Shown: positions 17,177 through 26,595 of the stretch, one piece after another
Layout: every line of letters begins with the position of its first letter
Numbering within the stretch: the first letter of the stretch is position 1
Source: Lysinibacillus sphaericus
GTDB lineage: Bacteria; Bacillota; Bacilli; Bacillales_A; Planococcaceae
DNA: 64,000 nucleotides
Assembly: GCF_001629735.1 (NCBI RefSeq)
Contig: NZ_CP015224.1
Coordinates: 1,178,001-1,242,000, forward strand
Reading direction: 5' to 3'
The notes under the pieces: generated by a model
Databases searched by the model: none
Seen by the model: the letters and a program-made list of their open reading frames with translations, nothing else
What the model was told of the DNA's origin: nothing
Made by a program: the position numbers and the translations under genes

Positions 17177-17212
17177 TAACATTTTATGTTGATATTTTTA
17201 CATAATATGTTA
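17177..17212. promoter_or_regulatory. Inverted repeat in the collagenase promoter region
   Basis: TAACATTTTATGT and ACATAATATGTTA form a 13-bp inverted repeat with one mismatch and a 10-nt spacer, about 80 nt before the collagenase start. Likely a regulator binding site; it does not have the spacing of a PlcR box. Confidence 0.5.
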
Positions 17213-17289
17213 TTTTTATAGAGGTAATATAGTACTAAAAATTAAATATATTACCAAAAAACCTGAATAGGACTATAGGAGGATATAAC

Positions 17290-20200
17290 ATGAAGAAAAA
17301 ATTTACATTCAATCAGTTATTAATTGGGGTTAGTACAATGGCCATTTCGTTAGGTGGGTTACAGGCTGAAGCATCCGCAGCAGAAAAAACACCGTATAAT
17401 GTATTACAAATGAAACCTATTGGCATAGAAATGCCGAAAGATGAAATGGTGCATTCCACTATGGCAGAGGAAACATTATCCTATGAAGAACGTTTGGAAA
17501 TTGGAGATTTTTCACAACGCCCTGCTCCAACTTTAGAGCGCATGGATACACAGCAATTGCAAGAGCAGTACTCGATGGCAGAGCTAAATAAAATGAGCGA
17601 TCGGGAGCTTATTCATACGCTTGGAAATATACGTTGGTTCCAAATTACAGACTTATTTCAATTCAATGATGACACAAAAGCCTTTTATCAAAATGAAGAG
17701 CGCATGCAAGTAATTATCAATGAGTTAGGGAATAGAGGAAGCTCTTTTACAAAAGATGATTCAAAGGGGATTGAAACATTTGTTGAGGTACTCCGTTCTG
17801 CTTTTTATGTAGCGTTTTATAATAATGAACTAGGTTATTTAAATGAGAGAAGTTTCCATGATAAGTGTTTACCAGCATTAAAAGCAATAGCCAATAATCC
17901 GAACTTTAAACTTGGTACAGATGAGCAGGATAAAGTAGTATCTTCTTATGGAAAATTAATAAGTAATGCTTCTAGTGATGTGGAAACCGTTCAATATGCT
18001 ACGAAAATTTTAAAACAATATAACGACAATCTTTCTACATATGAAGCCGAAAATTCAAAAGGACAAGCTATTTACGATTTAATACAGGGTATTGATTATG
18101 ATTTACAGTCGTACTTATATGATACTCGTAAAGAGGCTAATACAACGATGTGGTATGGAAAGATTGATGGCTTTATTGAGGAAGTTAATAACATTGCGCT
18201 TATACATAATGTGACGGATAACAATAGTTGGTTAATCAATAATGGCATTTATTATGCAGGGCGTTTAGGGCAGTTCCATAGTAAACCGGATAAAGGTTTA
18301 GAAGTTGTGACACAGGCGATGCATATGTATCCCTATTTAAGTGAAGCTTATTTTGTGGCAGTAGAGCAAATTACGACCAATTATGGTGGACGTGACTTAC
18401 ATGGTAATACGGTGGATTTACAAAAAGTACGTGAAGAAGGAAAAAAACAGTATCTACCGAAAACATATACATTTGATGATGGATCGATTGTATTCAAAAC
18501 GGGAGATCAAGTAACGGAAGATAAAATTCAAAGATTATACTGGGCTGCAAAAGAGGTAAAAGCACAGTATCATCGTGTAATCGGGAATGATAAAGCACTG
18601 GAGCCTGGTAATGCTGACGATGTCTTAACAGTTGTCATTTATAACTCTCCCGATCAATATCGATTAAACCGTCAATTGTACGGATATGAAACAAACAATG
18701 GTGGTATTTATATTGAAGAGACTGGAACGTTCTTTACATATGAACGTACACCTGAGCAAAGCATTTATAGTTTGGAAGAACTGTTCCGACATGAATATAC
18801 GCACTTTTTACAAGGAAGATTTGAGGTGCCTGGTCTATTCGGGACAGGTGATATGTACCAAAATGAGCGATTAACATGGTTCCAGGAAGGAAATGCAGAG
18901 TTTTTTGCTGGGTCAACACGTACAAATGATGTTGTGCCACGTAAGAGCATAATTAGTGGGCTGTCACATGATCCGTCACAACGCTATACAGCTGAACAAA
19001 CAATGTTTGCAAAATATGGTTCCTGGGAATTCTATAACTATTCATTTGCATTACAGTCTTATATGTATACTCATCAATTTGATATGTTTGATAGAATTCA
19101 AGATTTAATTCGCGCGAACGATGTGAAAAATTATGATGACTATCGTGAGTCGTTAAGTAAAGATTCACAGCTTAATATGGAATTCCAAGCGTATATGCAG
19201 CAATTGATCGATAACCAAGAAAAATATGAGGTGCCACAAGTAGCAGAGGATTATTTAATGCAGCATGAACCAAAAGCATTAAACGAGGTTCAGCAAGAAA
19301 TTGTCGATATGGCACAATTGCAGGATGCAAAAATGACCAAGCATCAGTCTCAATTTTTTAATACATTTACACTCGAAGGGACATACGTAGGTAGTGCCAC
19401 ACAGGGTGAGTCTCAGGATTGGAAAACGATGAGTAAGCAAGTAAACCAAGTGCTGGACCAATTATCTAAAAAAGAGTGGAGCGGCTATAAAACAATGACA
19501 GCGTATTTTGTCAATTATCGTGTAAATGCGGCTAACCAGTTTGAGTATGATGTGGTTTTCCACGGCGTTTCTACAGATGAAGGCGAAACGCAAGCACCAA
19601 TTGTAAATATAAATGGTCCATATACAGGCATGACCCATGAAAGTATTCAGTTTAAAAGTGATGGGACAAAAGATAAGGATGGAGAAATAGTTTCTTATCT
19701 TTGGAATTTTGGGGATGGCACAACAAGTGAAGTGGCAAACCCTACTCATGTATACGAAAAAGAAGGAACTTACAATGTGACATTAACAGTGAAAAATAAT
19801 AAGGGACTAGCAAGTAAGGGGCAAACAATTGCAACTGTTCGAAAGGGAGGACAGACAGAGCAAGAACAAGCAACAATCATTCCATTTAATAAACCACTAA
19901 AAGGTAGTTTGATTGATAATGATACAAATGTCTATCAATTTGACATTACGTCTCCAGAAGAACTAGATATTTCTGTTGTAAATGAAAATCAAATTGGTAT
20001 GACATGGGTGCTCTATCATGAATCTGATATGCAAAACTATGTAGCATATGGACAGGAAGATGGAGATACAATCAAAGGTAAGTTTAATGCGGAGCCAGGA
20101 AAGTATTATTTATATGTTTATAAATTTGATAATAAAAATGGGACATATACCGTTCAAGTACAAAATGATACAAAAGCTGAGATAGAACCAAACAATCGTC

Positions 20201-20508
20201 CAGAAGAAGCCACTATACTTCCATTTAATACACCATTAAAAGGTCGATTAATGGATGATGATCATACGGATGTTTACGAATTCAATGTTACATCTCCAAA
20301 AGAACTAGATATATCTGTTTTAAATGAAAACCGAATTGGTATGACATGGGTGCTTTATCATGAATCAGATAGTCAAAATTATGCATCTTTTGGACAGGAA
20401 GAGGGAAACATGATAAACGGTAAATTACATGCAGAGCCAGGAAAGTACTATTTATATGTTTATAAATTTGAGAATGAGAACGGAACATATACAGTACAAG
20501 TGCAGTAA
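17290..20508 (+). CDS. colA: Secreted microbial collagenase, peptidase family M9
   Basis: 1072-residue zinc protease that cuts collagen outside the cell. Domain order: signal peptide (residues 1-31, ending SASAAEK), helical activator domain (about 60-380), gluzincin peptidase domain with HEYTH at residues 501-505 and the third ligand Glu near 533 in WFQEGNAEFF, helper domain, one PKD domain (about 769-855, with the WNFGDGTTS motif), and two tandem collagen-binding PPC-type domains (about 861-957 and 970-1072) that are nearly identical to each other. AGGAGG lies 6 nt before the ATG. Monocistronic; the promoter region carries the inverted repeat at 17177-17212. Confidence 0.95.
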   Translation: MKKKFTFNQLLIGVSTMAISLGGLQAEASAAEKTPYNVLQMKPIGIEMPKDEMVHSTMAEETLSYEERLEIGDFSQRPAPTLERMDTQQLQEQYSMAELNKMSDRELIHTLGNIRWFQITDLFQFNDDTKAFYQNEERMQVIINELGNRGSSFTKDDSKGIETFVEVLRSAFYVAFYNNELGYLNERSFHDKCLPALKAIANNPNFKLGTDEQDKVVSSYGKLISNASSDVETVQYATKILKQYNDNLSTYEAENSKGQAIYDLIQGIDYDLQSYLYDTRKEANTTMWYGKIDGFIEEVNNIALIHNVTDNNSWLINNGIYYAGRLGQFHSKPDKGLEVVTQAMHMYPYLSEAYFVAVEQITTNYGGRDLHGNTVDLQKVREEGKKQYLPKTYTFDDGSIVFKTGDQVTEDKIQRLYWAAKEVKAQYHRVIGNDKALEPGNADDVLTVVIYNSPDQYRLNRQLYGYETNNGGIYIEETGTFFTYERTPEQSIYSLEELFRHEYTHFLQGRFEVPGLFGTGDMYQNERLTWFQEGNAEFFAGSTRTNDVVPRKSIISGLSHDPSQRYTAEQTMFAKYGSWEFYNYSFALQSYMYTHQFDMFDRIQDLIRANDVKNYDDYRESLSKDSQLNMEFQAYMQQLIDNQEKYEVPQVAEDYLMQHEPKALNEVQQEIVDMAQLQDAKMTKHQSQFFNTFTLEGTYVGSATQGESQDWKTMSKQVNQVLDQLSKKEWSGYKTMTAYFVNYRVNAANQFEYDVVFHGVSTDEGETQAPIVNINGPYTGMTHESIQFKSDGTKDKDGEIVSYLWNFGDGTTSEVANPTHVYEKEGTYNVTLTVKNNKGLASKGQTIATVRKGGQTEQEQATIIPFNKPLKGSLIDNDTNVYQFDITSPEELDISVVNENQIGMTWVLYHESDMQNYVAYGQEDGDTIKGKFNAEPGKYYLYVYKFDNKNGTYTVQVQNDTKAEIEPNNRPEEATILPFNTPLKGRLMDDDHTDVYEFNVTSPKELDISVLNENRIGMTWVLYHESDSQNYASFGQEEGNMINGKLHAEPGKYYLYVYKFENENGTYTVQVQ

Positions 20509-20567
20509 TGAAGGGAAGGAAATGCAAATAGTAGTATAGAAAATATGCCCGTTCAGCGGTAGACAAT

Positions 20568-20602
20568 AGCCATCGAGAGGATTCACTCTTGATGGCTTTT
20601 AT
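20568..20602 (+). terminator. Terminator of the collagenase gene
   Basis: 12-bp stem AGCCATCGAGAG / CTCTTGATGGCT with one G-U pair, then TTTTA. Confidence 0.8.
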
Positions 20603-20685
20603 CAATATGATAGGTAAAGTAGATGGAAAGCAGTTCGACTCGCTGTAGTGGCAATCATCGGCCTTACGTTTACGAGCTCTAAATG

Positions 20686-20868
20686 TTAAAAGATTGTCGG
20701 TATCATCTCTCCATCCATACGAATTGGAGAGCCTTTGAATGCGGAAGCATAGGGACTACAAATAAATGTAGTAATTCTCCCGATTTCAATTGGTTTGATA
20801 AATCTCTGTATTTCCGATTGAGGGAGATTAGTCGTCATAAATTTTTTTTCTTTCTCTGGAAAGCTCAT
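20686..20868 (-). pseudogene. SDR oxidoreductase, C-terminal remnant
   Basis: The minus-strand frame reads KPIEIGRITTFICSPYASAF then GSPIRMDGEMIPTIF and stop, the typical last 50 residues of a short-chain dehydrogenase (PxEIA..V.FLAS....I.G..I.VDGG). The Rossmann and catalytic parts are missing. It abuts the AraC remnant at 20871, so a deletion joined the two. Confidence 0.7.
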
Positions 20869-20870
20869 CT

Positions 20871-21155
20871 CTAAATTAGCATTCTCTTAAGAGCATCACG
20901 ATAATCACGAGCATGGTAGGCCGTTAAAACAGTAGGCGGGAAATGATTGCTATCAAAGCTAGTTGCCAGTTTAATGATTCCTTCGGCCATGTTGTCAATA
21001 AGATCAGCAAAAGCCTACCAAATTCCGTAATATTGTGCTAAAGAAACAGTTGGTTCAGTCATCAATGCGATAGGTAGTTGTGCTTTTCGAATAACATCGT
21101 GAGGGGCTACCCCTAATTGACGGAGCCCCTCCCAAAATCCTAACGGCATTTTCAT
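20871..21155 (-). pseudogene. AraC-family regulator, N-terminal remnant with in-frame stop
   Basis: The minus strand reads KMPLGFWEGLRQLGVAPHDV and continues as AQYYGIW, TAG, AFADLIDNMAEGIIKLATSF, FPPTVLTAYHARDYRDALKR, which is the arabinose-binding-like N-terminal domain of AraC regulators. The helix-turn-helix half is missing and a TAG interrupts the frame at the codon after GIW. Originally it probably preceded and controlled the SDR gene whose tail follows. Confidence 0.7.
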
Positions 21156-21545
21156 ACGAGTGGACGTACGTAACATCAACGTAACAGGCTCCTTTATTCA
21201 TTTTATTGTGTAGATGATGTTACGTTTAAACGGAACAGTATATAGTATCTTTTTCATCGCGCCACGTAACTAGCAAACACTGACTACCAACTTGCTCATT
21301 GCGCCAAATTTTTAGAATTAAAACGTGTGCATTACTTTGCAAAATAACGGTACTTTATAAATGAATCAGAAAGGATTGGGCTATATCATACATTCTTTTC
21401 TATAAACATCCTTTTGGTTATTTTCTTATAGTGTTTAAGTAAAATCAAAATTTTACTAGATACAGCTTCGTTATATTGGTATAAAGTAGTAAATATAGGA
21501 AATTGATATAGATATTATTAAGGTATTGAAAGGTTGTAGCTTTAA
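21156..21545. other. Intergenic region upstream of the lipoprotein gene
   Basis: AT-rich sequence without an identifiable gene or clear terminator. Confidence 0.4.
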
Positions 21546-22976
21546 ATGAAGAAAAATTATTTATTATTATTATTTTTAGTTGTATTAATGTATGGATGTT
21601 CTAATGGAGTAAAGGAGACACCTACTGTTACAGCTAAGGATGCTGAAAAAATAGTAACAAATGATCAAGAGAAGCAAGTGGTCAATCGTCAATTATATGA
21701 AAAACTATCTGAAGCAGTGGAAACTTTAGGTTTTACATATGACATGCATACTTTTGCAGACAATGAGCATGATCGAGGAGTTTTATATGCGGAATTAGTC
21801 GATTTTGATAATGATGGTGTTAACGAGGTTTATACATTCATGAAAGGAGCTGACTACCCACTATCCGCTTATCCTCATCGTAATAAAGATAATTATATAC
21901 AAGAAATTTGGACAGGACATGCAAATGGAGAAAATGCGTTGCTATCTTTTTCAAGTGAAATTGATAAATTGGTATGTTCGGCTTGTGACATGAATGTTTC
22001 TTTAGTAAAGGGGAAGGATGGGCGTACTTTCCTTAAAATGTTTTCCCATCAAATGAGTCAAGGTATTGCAAATAACAAAATATGGGTATACGCAAAGGAT
22101 TCCAAAAAATCAGAGATGGAATTAGTTGTGTCCGGTAATTTCGGTCATAATAATGAGGGTGATCTCTTTTATACATTAAATGATGAGGAAACAGATCGAA
22201 TTACGTTCGAAGAAGAATTAGCACGATATGATGGAGAGGAGCGTCCCATACTGATTAGCAATTTTGCTGAGAAAAATTACGGTTTTGATTCTTCTAGTCC
22301 AGCCACTATTGTTGGAAAAACCCTTGCAACTCTTTCACCGAGTGTAAATACTATTGTAGGCAAAGAAAAATTACTTGAGAAGGATAAAAAGAAAGAGATT
22401 GTTAAAGCATTAGATGAATTTAGTAGTATGAGAAGCATTAATCATCATGACCCGAAAATTGTCATGTCTTTAGTGTTAGACGTTGTCCAGAAGTACAATA
22501 TTGATCATGAGTATTCGGACAATGGCGAAATGGTTTATGATGGAGCTATCGTTCAAGCGAAATATAAAGAAGCATTCGGTGTTAAACTTGCTATAGATAG
22601 TATGAACTTTCCATCGAGAGATAGCCAAGACATTGTAACTTATGAGTTGGGTAAGTTTTATATCTATCCAACTGGCTTTTATTTCGATTCCATTCATCGT
22701 AATTATCAAGATGTCTATCAAGTATCTAAAGATGTCTATTATGTAACCTTTCTTGACTCTGAATTTAATGACTTAGAATACTCCTTAACAAAAGATGTAA
22801 TGGTCACTTCTGAGGATATGTTTAAGAAGGACATTGCAAGTTGGCCAATGGATGCTCGGGTATGGCTAAAGCCAGATATACAAAGATATGCGTTAGTTAA
22901 ATATGTGGATGGAGAACCCAAAATTCAATATATGGGAGCACAAAATTTAACCGATAACCAATTACAAACGTTTTAA
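21546..22976 (+). CDS. Secreted lipoprotein of unknown function
   Basis: 476 residues. Type II signal peptide with lipobox LMYGC (Cys at about residue 18), so anchored to the outer face of the membrane. The segment DFDNDGVNEVYTF (about residues 93-105) has the D-x-D-x-D-G calcium-loop pattern seen in FG-GAP/VCBS-like repeats. The rest is soluble, mixed charge, without known motifs. GAAAGG precedes the ATG. Monocistronic as far as seen. Confidence 0.75.
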   Translation: MKKNYLLLLFLVVLMYGCSNGVKETPTVTAKDAEKIVTNDQEKQVVNRQLYEKLSEAVETLGFTYDMHTFADNEHDRGVLYAELVDFDNDGVNEVYTFMKGADYPLSAYPHRNKDNYIQEIWTGHANGENALLSFSSEIDKLVCSACDMNVSLVKGKDGRTFLKMFSHQMSQGIANNKIWVYAKDSKKSEMELVVSGNFGHNNEGDLFYTLNDEETDRITFEEELARYDGEERPILISNFAEKNYGFDSSSPATIVGKTLATLSPSVNTIVGKEKLLEKDKKKEIVKALDEFSSMRSINHHDPKIVMSLVLDVVQKYNIDHEYSDNGEMVYDGAIVQAKYKEAFGVKLAIDSMNFPSRDSQDIVTYELGKFYIYPTGFYFDSIHRNYQDVYQVSKDVYYVTFLDSEFNDLEYSLTKDVMVTSEDMFKKDIASWPMDARVWLKPDIQRYALVKYVDGEPKIQYMGAQNLTDNQLQTF

Positions 22977-23055
22977 ATAGTACGGTTCTTCTTATCATTC
23001 CGACAAGTGAAATATGATACTATAAACTAATAGCATGTATGCTGGAGGGATGATA

Positions 23056-23357
23056 GTGAAAGCAGAAAAACGTTTACGGTTTTGCGAAAAAGGACATAGT
23101 TTTTACAAAAGCACGGACTGTCCCAGCTGCCCGACCTGTGATAAGAAAATAAGCCTACGAGTGGCTTCCTTTCAAAGCTGAGTGCTCCTGCAAGAAATGC
23201 CTTAGTTCACGAGGGGATTGATCCCTTACATGAACTATCCAAATACACCGAAAAAGACCTATTAAAAATTCATGGAATTGGACCAGCGTCTGTACCTATG
23301 TTGAGAGCTTCATTGAAAGAAGAGGGATTATCATTTACGAGTGAGGGAGAAAACTAA
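23056..23357 (+). pseudogene. RNA polymerase alpha C-terminal-domain-like protein, frameshifted
   Basis: The GTG start at 23056 follows GGAGGGATGATA. The first frame gives a zinc-ribbon head (FCEKGHSFYKSTDCPSCPTC) and stops at TGA 23179-23181. A second frame carries on as FLSKLSAPARNALVHEGI, ...LSKYTEKDLLKIHGIGPASV, ending at 23357, which is the helix-hairpin-helix alpha-CTD-like part. One small indel around 23160-23178 therefore breaks an otherwise complete small protein of about 98 residues. It sits directly upstream of the DUF4256 gene and was probably co-transcribed. Confidence 0.75.
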
Positions 23358-23358
23358 A

Positions 23359-23919
23359 ATGACAAATAAAGAATTATCCGTTGAACAACGCGAGGAACTA
23401 TTGCAAACATTGCAAGCTCGATTTGAAAAAAATATGAATCGTCACGAAGACCTTGAGTGGACAAATGTCCAGGCTAAACTGGAGGCTAATTTGGACAAAC
23501 TGTGGTCGCTTCATGAAATGGAAGCAACTGGGGGAGAACCGGATGTCGTGCACTATCATCCAGAGACAGATGAATATATCTTTTATGATTGTTCGGCAGA
23601 AAGTCCAAAAGGTCGCAGAAGTGTATGTTATGACCGAGAAGCATGGGAAGCAAGAAAAAATCATAAACCAGAAACGACCGCCATGAATATGGCTACAGAA
23701 ATGGGAATAGAGCTTTTAACGGAAGAGCAATATCGGGAGTTACAGCAACTAGGTAAATTCGATCTAAAAACATCTAGCTGGATTCAAACCCCTGAAAAAA
23801 TCCGTAAGCTGGGCGGTGCCATCTTCTGTGATCGTCGCTACGACACCATCTTCGTATATCATAATGGGGCAGATTCTTACTATGCTGCTAGAGGTTTTCG
23901 AGGATCACTAAAGGTTTAA
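23359..23919 (+). CDS. DUF4256 domain-containing protein
   Basis: 186-residue soluble protein of the DUF4256 family, recognised by ATGGEPDVVHYHPETDEYIF, the DCSAESPKGRRSVCYDREAW block and the C-terminal GGAIFCDRRYDTIFVYHNGA. Function unknown. The start at 23359 is chosen because GAGGGAG precedes it and overlaps the end of the frameshifted gene upstream. Confidence 0.85.
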   Translation: MTNKELSVEQREELLQTLQARFEKNMNRHEDLEWTNVQAKLEANLDKLWSLHEMEATGGEPDVVHYHPETDEYIFYDCSAESPKGRRSVCYDREAWEARKNHKPETTAMNMATEMGIELLTEEQYRELQQLGKFDLKTSSWIQTPEKIRKLGGAIFCDRRYDTIFVYHNGADSYYAARGFRGSLKV

Positions 23920-23945
23920 GCAAAAATGATAATGAAAAAACAATG

Positions 23946-23987
23946 ATCTCTAGGTAATCAAATTACTTGATTGCCTGAGATTTTTTT
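23946..23987 (+). terminator. Terminator
   Basis: Long imperfect stem (ATCTC..GGTAATCAA / TTGATTGCC..GAGAT) followed by seven T. Confidence 0.8.
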
Positions 23988-24059
23988 ATAAGTACATGCA
24001 AACATGTAACGAGCAAAAAAAATTGATAATGGATTTTTTTACTTAGTACTAGACAAATA

Positions 24060-24229
24060 TGGTTTTTTATTATACAATGATATTAATAAAATCGGTCGTA
24101 GTCGTAAAGAAACAATGAATTCACATATTACAAAGAGTAATCGTGTTTTTTGGATACTTTTTGCAATATGTGAATTTTTTCTTTAGAGATGTAAGATTTT
24201 ATTTAATACAATTAATGGAGGTCATTCAA
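24060..24229 (+). promoter_or_regulatory. Probable long 5' leader of the cold shock gene
   Basis: About 170 nt without a gene, AT-rich, between a promoter-like region (TATACAATGATAT near 24073) and the csp start. Cold shock genes of this family usually carry long structured leaders that act as thermosensors; that role here is inferred from position. Confidence 0.4.
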
Positions 24230-24430
24230 ATGACACAAGGTACAGTAAAATGGTTTAACTCAGAAAAAGGTTTTGGATTCATCGAAGTAGAAGGCGGACA
24301 AGACGTATTCGCACACTTCTCAGCTATCCAAGGTGAAGGTTTCAAATCACTTGAAGAAGGCCAAAAAGTAGAATTCACAATCGAAGATGGTCAACGTGGA
24401 CCACAAGCTGCAAACATCGTAAAACTTTAA
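24230..24430 (+). CDS. Cold shock protein, CspA family
   Basis: 66-residue single cold shock domain RNA chaperone. RNP1 KGFGFI and RNP2 VFAHF are both intact, and the start [10 protein letters not shown] is typical. The longer open frame upstream of 24230 is leader; TGGAGG precedes this ATG. Highly biased codon use suggests strong expression. Confidence 0.95.
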   Translation: MTQGTVKWFNSEKGFGFIEVEGGQDVFAHFSAIQGEGFKSLEEGQKVEFTIEDGQRGPQAANIVKL

Positions 24431-24470
24431 TATTTGCATGCTTTCAATACCCATATCGGGTACTAATAAA

Positions 24471-24505
24471 AAACCAGGCGCTCATTTATAATGAGTACCT
24501 GGTTT
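24471..24505 (+). terminator. Terminator of csp, ACCAGG family, copy 2
   Basis: AAACCAGG / CCTGGTTT stem with inner CTCATT / AATGAG; similar in sequence to the hairpins at 16408 and 26647. Confidence 0.8.
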
Positions 24506-24624
24506 GTTTTCTATGATTACATAAGAACACTTATAATGGCATGGGGTTTTATGACATTTATATTTCTTTTGATTACTTCCACACCATTTTTCCCATGATA
24601 AAGATAGATGGGGGGTGTTGGTTC

Positions 24625-24852
24625 ATGGATTATGAATATACAGTGAAGTTCCACTTCAACGAAAGTCGTGAAGAGGAATATAAAATCAAAACTAATATCG
24701 GCCAAGAAACATTTACAGAAGAAATGTTTAATGGGTTCAACGAGAAACCTTGGTATACCTTTACAGAAACTGAACATTTTCAATCGATATTAATTAATAC
24801 GAAAGATGTTTATAAGGTATCCATCGTACAACATACTATACAATTTGATTAA
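24625..24852 (+). CDS. Small hypothetical protein
   Basis: 75-residue soluble, acidic, beta-rich protein (DYEYTVKFHFNESREEEYK ... WYTFTETEHFQSILI). The start is set at the ATG after GGGGGGTG. Compact domain of unknown function; a strong terminator follows 32 nt after the stop. Confidence 0.65.
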   Translation: MDYEYTVKFHFNESREEEYKIKTNIGQETFTEEMFNGFNEKPWYTFTETEHFQSILINTKDVYKVSIVQHTIQFD

Positions 24853-24884
24853 TGTATGACGAAAGCCACATCTGTTTTGAACTG

Positions 24885-24929
24885 CCCCGTAAAAGTTAGA
24901 CATCAATCTAACTTTTACGGGGGTTTTTA
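24885..24929 (+). terminator. Strong terminator
   Basis: Perfect 16-bp stem CCCCGTAAAAGTTAGA / TCTAACTTTTACGGGG followed by GTTTTT. Confidence 0.9.
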
Positions 24930-24963
24930 TCATGTCGTTGGCTCTAATGACAAGGAAGAAAAA

Positions 24964-24995
24964 ATTAAAAAGAGTCACCCAAGGAAAGTGACTCT
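24964..24995 (-). terminator. Terminator of the YjcZ-like gene
   Basis: AGAGTCAC / GTGACTCT stem, with a T run on the minus strand, about 95 nt beyond the 25091-25213 stop. Confidence 0.65.
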
Positions 24996-25090
24996 AAAAA
25001 AGATAAGTGTATGGATGATTGTTATTCCCAGTATTGGAGGATTTATTGCTTTCACGGGACGGATTAATGGGTTGAACCCTTGTAAAAATA

Positions 25091-25213
25091 TTAATATGAA
25101 TTATACAGGAAAGCAGCTCCAACGATTATGAGAAGAATGAATAGAACAACAAGAAGTGCAAATCCTGCACCATTCCCGTAGCCTCCACCGTTACCACCAT
25201 AGTATCCAGACAT
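25091..25213 (-). CDS. YjcZ family sporulation protein
   Basis: 40-residue peptide, [17 protein letters not shown] head followed by the membrane helix [18 protein letters not shown]. Same design as the peptide at 16749-16913. AAGGAGG precedes the ATG. A longer plus-strand open frame over the same region is not coding. Confidence 0.85.
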   Translation of the reverse strand: MSGYYGGNGGGYGNGAGFALLVVLFILLIIVGAAFLYNSY

Positions 25214-25548
25214 AATGATAAACCTCCTTTCGTAATTTTATAATATGTATGCCTAACAAGTTGATTAGCGATAAATGTCATAGGAACATCAGAAAAAAAT
25301 TTATTTACACTAGGATTTACAAAAGAAGGATGGGTATTATCAGCGGGGAGCCTTCAAAGTTTTTGCCGTGTGGATAGGACTTATTGTTAATTAGTATCAA
25401 AATCAAATAAAAGAAAACTTGTGGAATAAAAAAGTCTAATAGATTAAAAAATTGTTGTATTTTGTCATTATATATATGATAATTATACCTGTTATTTCAT
25501 TTTTTTACAGGATTATAAACCTATTAAAAATTCAATTGGAGGATTACT
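25214..25548. other. Intergenic region
   Basis: AT-rich upstream region of the BIG2 protein gene. No gene or clear regulatory motif seen. Confidence 0.4.
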
Positions 25549-26595
25549 ATGAAAAAGATTTTAATGATAATATCAGCTGCTATGGCTATATTATTCAGTT
25601 TCTCACTTCTCGATATCGACGGAAACAAAGCTAAAGCAGCGTCTATTGGAGAACAATTAAAAGAACCTGAGTCAGGCTGGCAGAGATTTGATGACACACA
25701 TTCTGCAATTAAATATACCAATTTTCCACATCTGGGTTACAAAGTAAGCCAGGCTTACAAAGGAACTACAAGCTTTAACGCCAACTACTCAACTCAAGGA
25801 GAGGTACGATTTAAATTTAAAGGTAAAAACCTTAGAATTATTACACCTACAGGGGCGCCAGACTATAGAGCAAGTAGTGTGGACATTACTATAGATGGGA
25901 TTACAGAATCTTTCTCGATGGTATTAAACAACCAATATATGAACCTATCATACGAGAAATTAGGTTTAGATGACAAAGTTCATGAAGTAGTTATTGATAA
26001 TTTCAAAGGAGGAAGAAGTGGATGGTCTTTATTCGGTTTGGATGCTATAGACCTTGATGCTGATGGTACACTTATTCACCCAGATACAGAAGTGGTTGCT
26101 GAATCTTTAAAACTAAACAAAGAAACACTGGAACTAACAATAGGTTCTAGTGAAACTTTAATAGCAATGATTGAACCAGAGAATGCAATAAACAAAAACG
26201 TTATATGGACAAGCAGCGATTCAGAGATTGCTTCAGTGGATGATAACGGCAATGTAATAGGGAAGAAAGCTGGTAAAGTAACGATAACTGCCACGACTAC
26301 AGATGGAAGTAACTTAACAGCAACAGCCATGGTTACAGTAAAAGAAGCTGAAACAGGAGAAATTGGCAATAGAGCCATTTTAAGACTTACTACGACTAAT
26401 AAAGATATTCATGAGTATGATTTATCTTTATCAGAAATTGATCAGTTTATGAATTGGTTAGATGGTCGTGAAGTTGGACAAGGGAAACCGTACTATAAAT
26501 TTAAATTAAATGTAACGACTGGAAATATTATTTCAAGAACAGAGTATATTATGTATGACAAAATTGTGAGTTTTACAGTTGATAATTATAAATAG
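25549..26595 (+). CDS. Secreted protein with a BIG2 (bacterial Ig-like) domain
   Basis: 348 residues. Signal peptide 1-30 (MKKILMIISAAMAILFSFSL, Ala-x-Ala near residue 31). Residues 35-175 look like a beta-sandwich carbohydrate-binding-type module. Residues about 186-268 are a BIG2 domain (LNKETLELTIGSSETLIA, VIWTSSDSEIASVDDNGNV, GKVTITATTTDG). A C-terminal beta domain of about 75 residues ends the protein. Probably a cell-surface or extracellular binding protein. TGGAGG lies before the ATG. Confidence 0.85.
   Translation: MKKILMIISAAMAILFSFSLLDIDGNKAKAASIGEQLKEPESGWQRFDDTHSAIKYTNFPHLGYKVSQAYKGTTSFNANYSTQGEVRFKFKGKNLRIITPTGAPDYRASSVDITIDGITESFSMVLNNQYMNLSYEKLGLDDKVHEVVIDNFKGGRSGWSLFGLDAIDLDADGTLIHPDTEVVAESLKLNKETLELTIGSSETLIAMIEPENAINKNVIWTSSDSEIASVDDNGNVIGKKAGKVTITATTTDGSNLTATAMVTVKEAETGEIGNRAILRLTTTNKDIHEYDLSLSEIDQFMNWLDGREVGQGKPYYKFKLNVTTGNIISRTEYIMYDKIVSFTVDNYK

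Noticed and set aside
17177-17212. Possible PlcR box in the collagenase promoter (TATG...CATA)
   Set aside because: The half-sites are 12 nt apart instead of the 8 nt needed for the 16-nt PlcR box, and the longer inverted repeat explains the symmetry.
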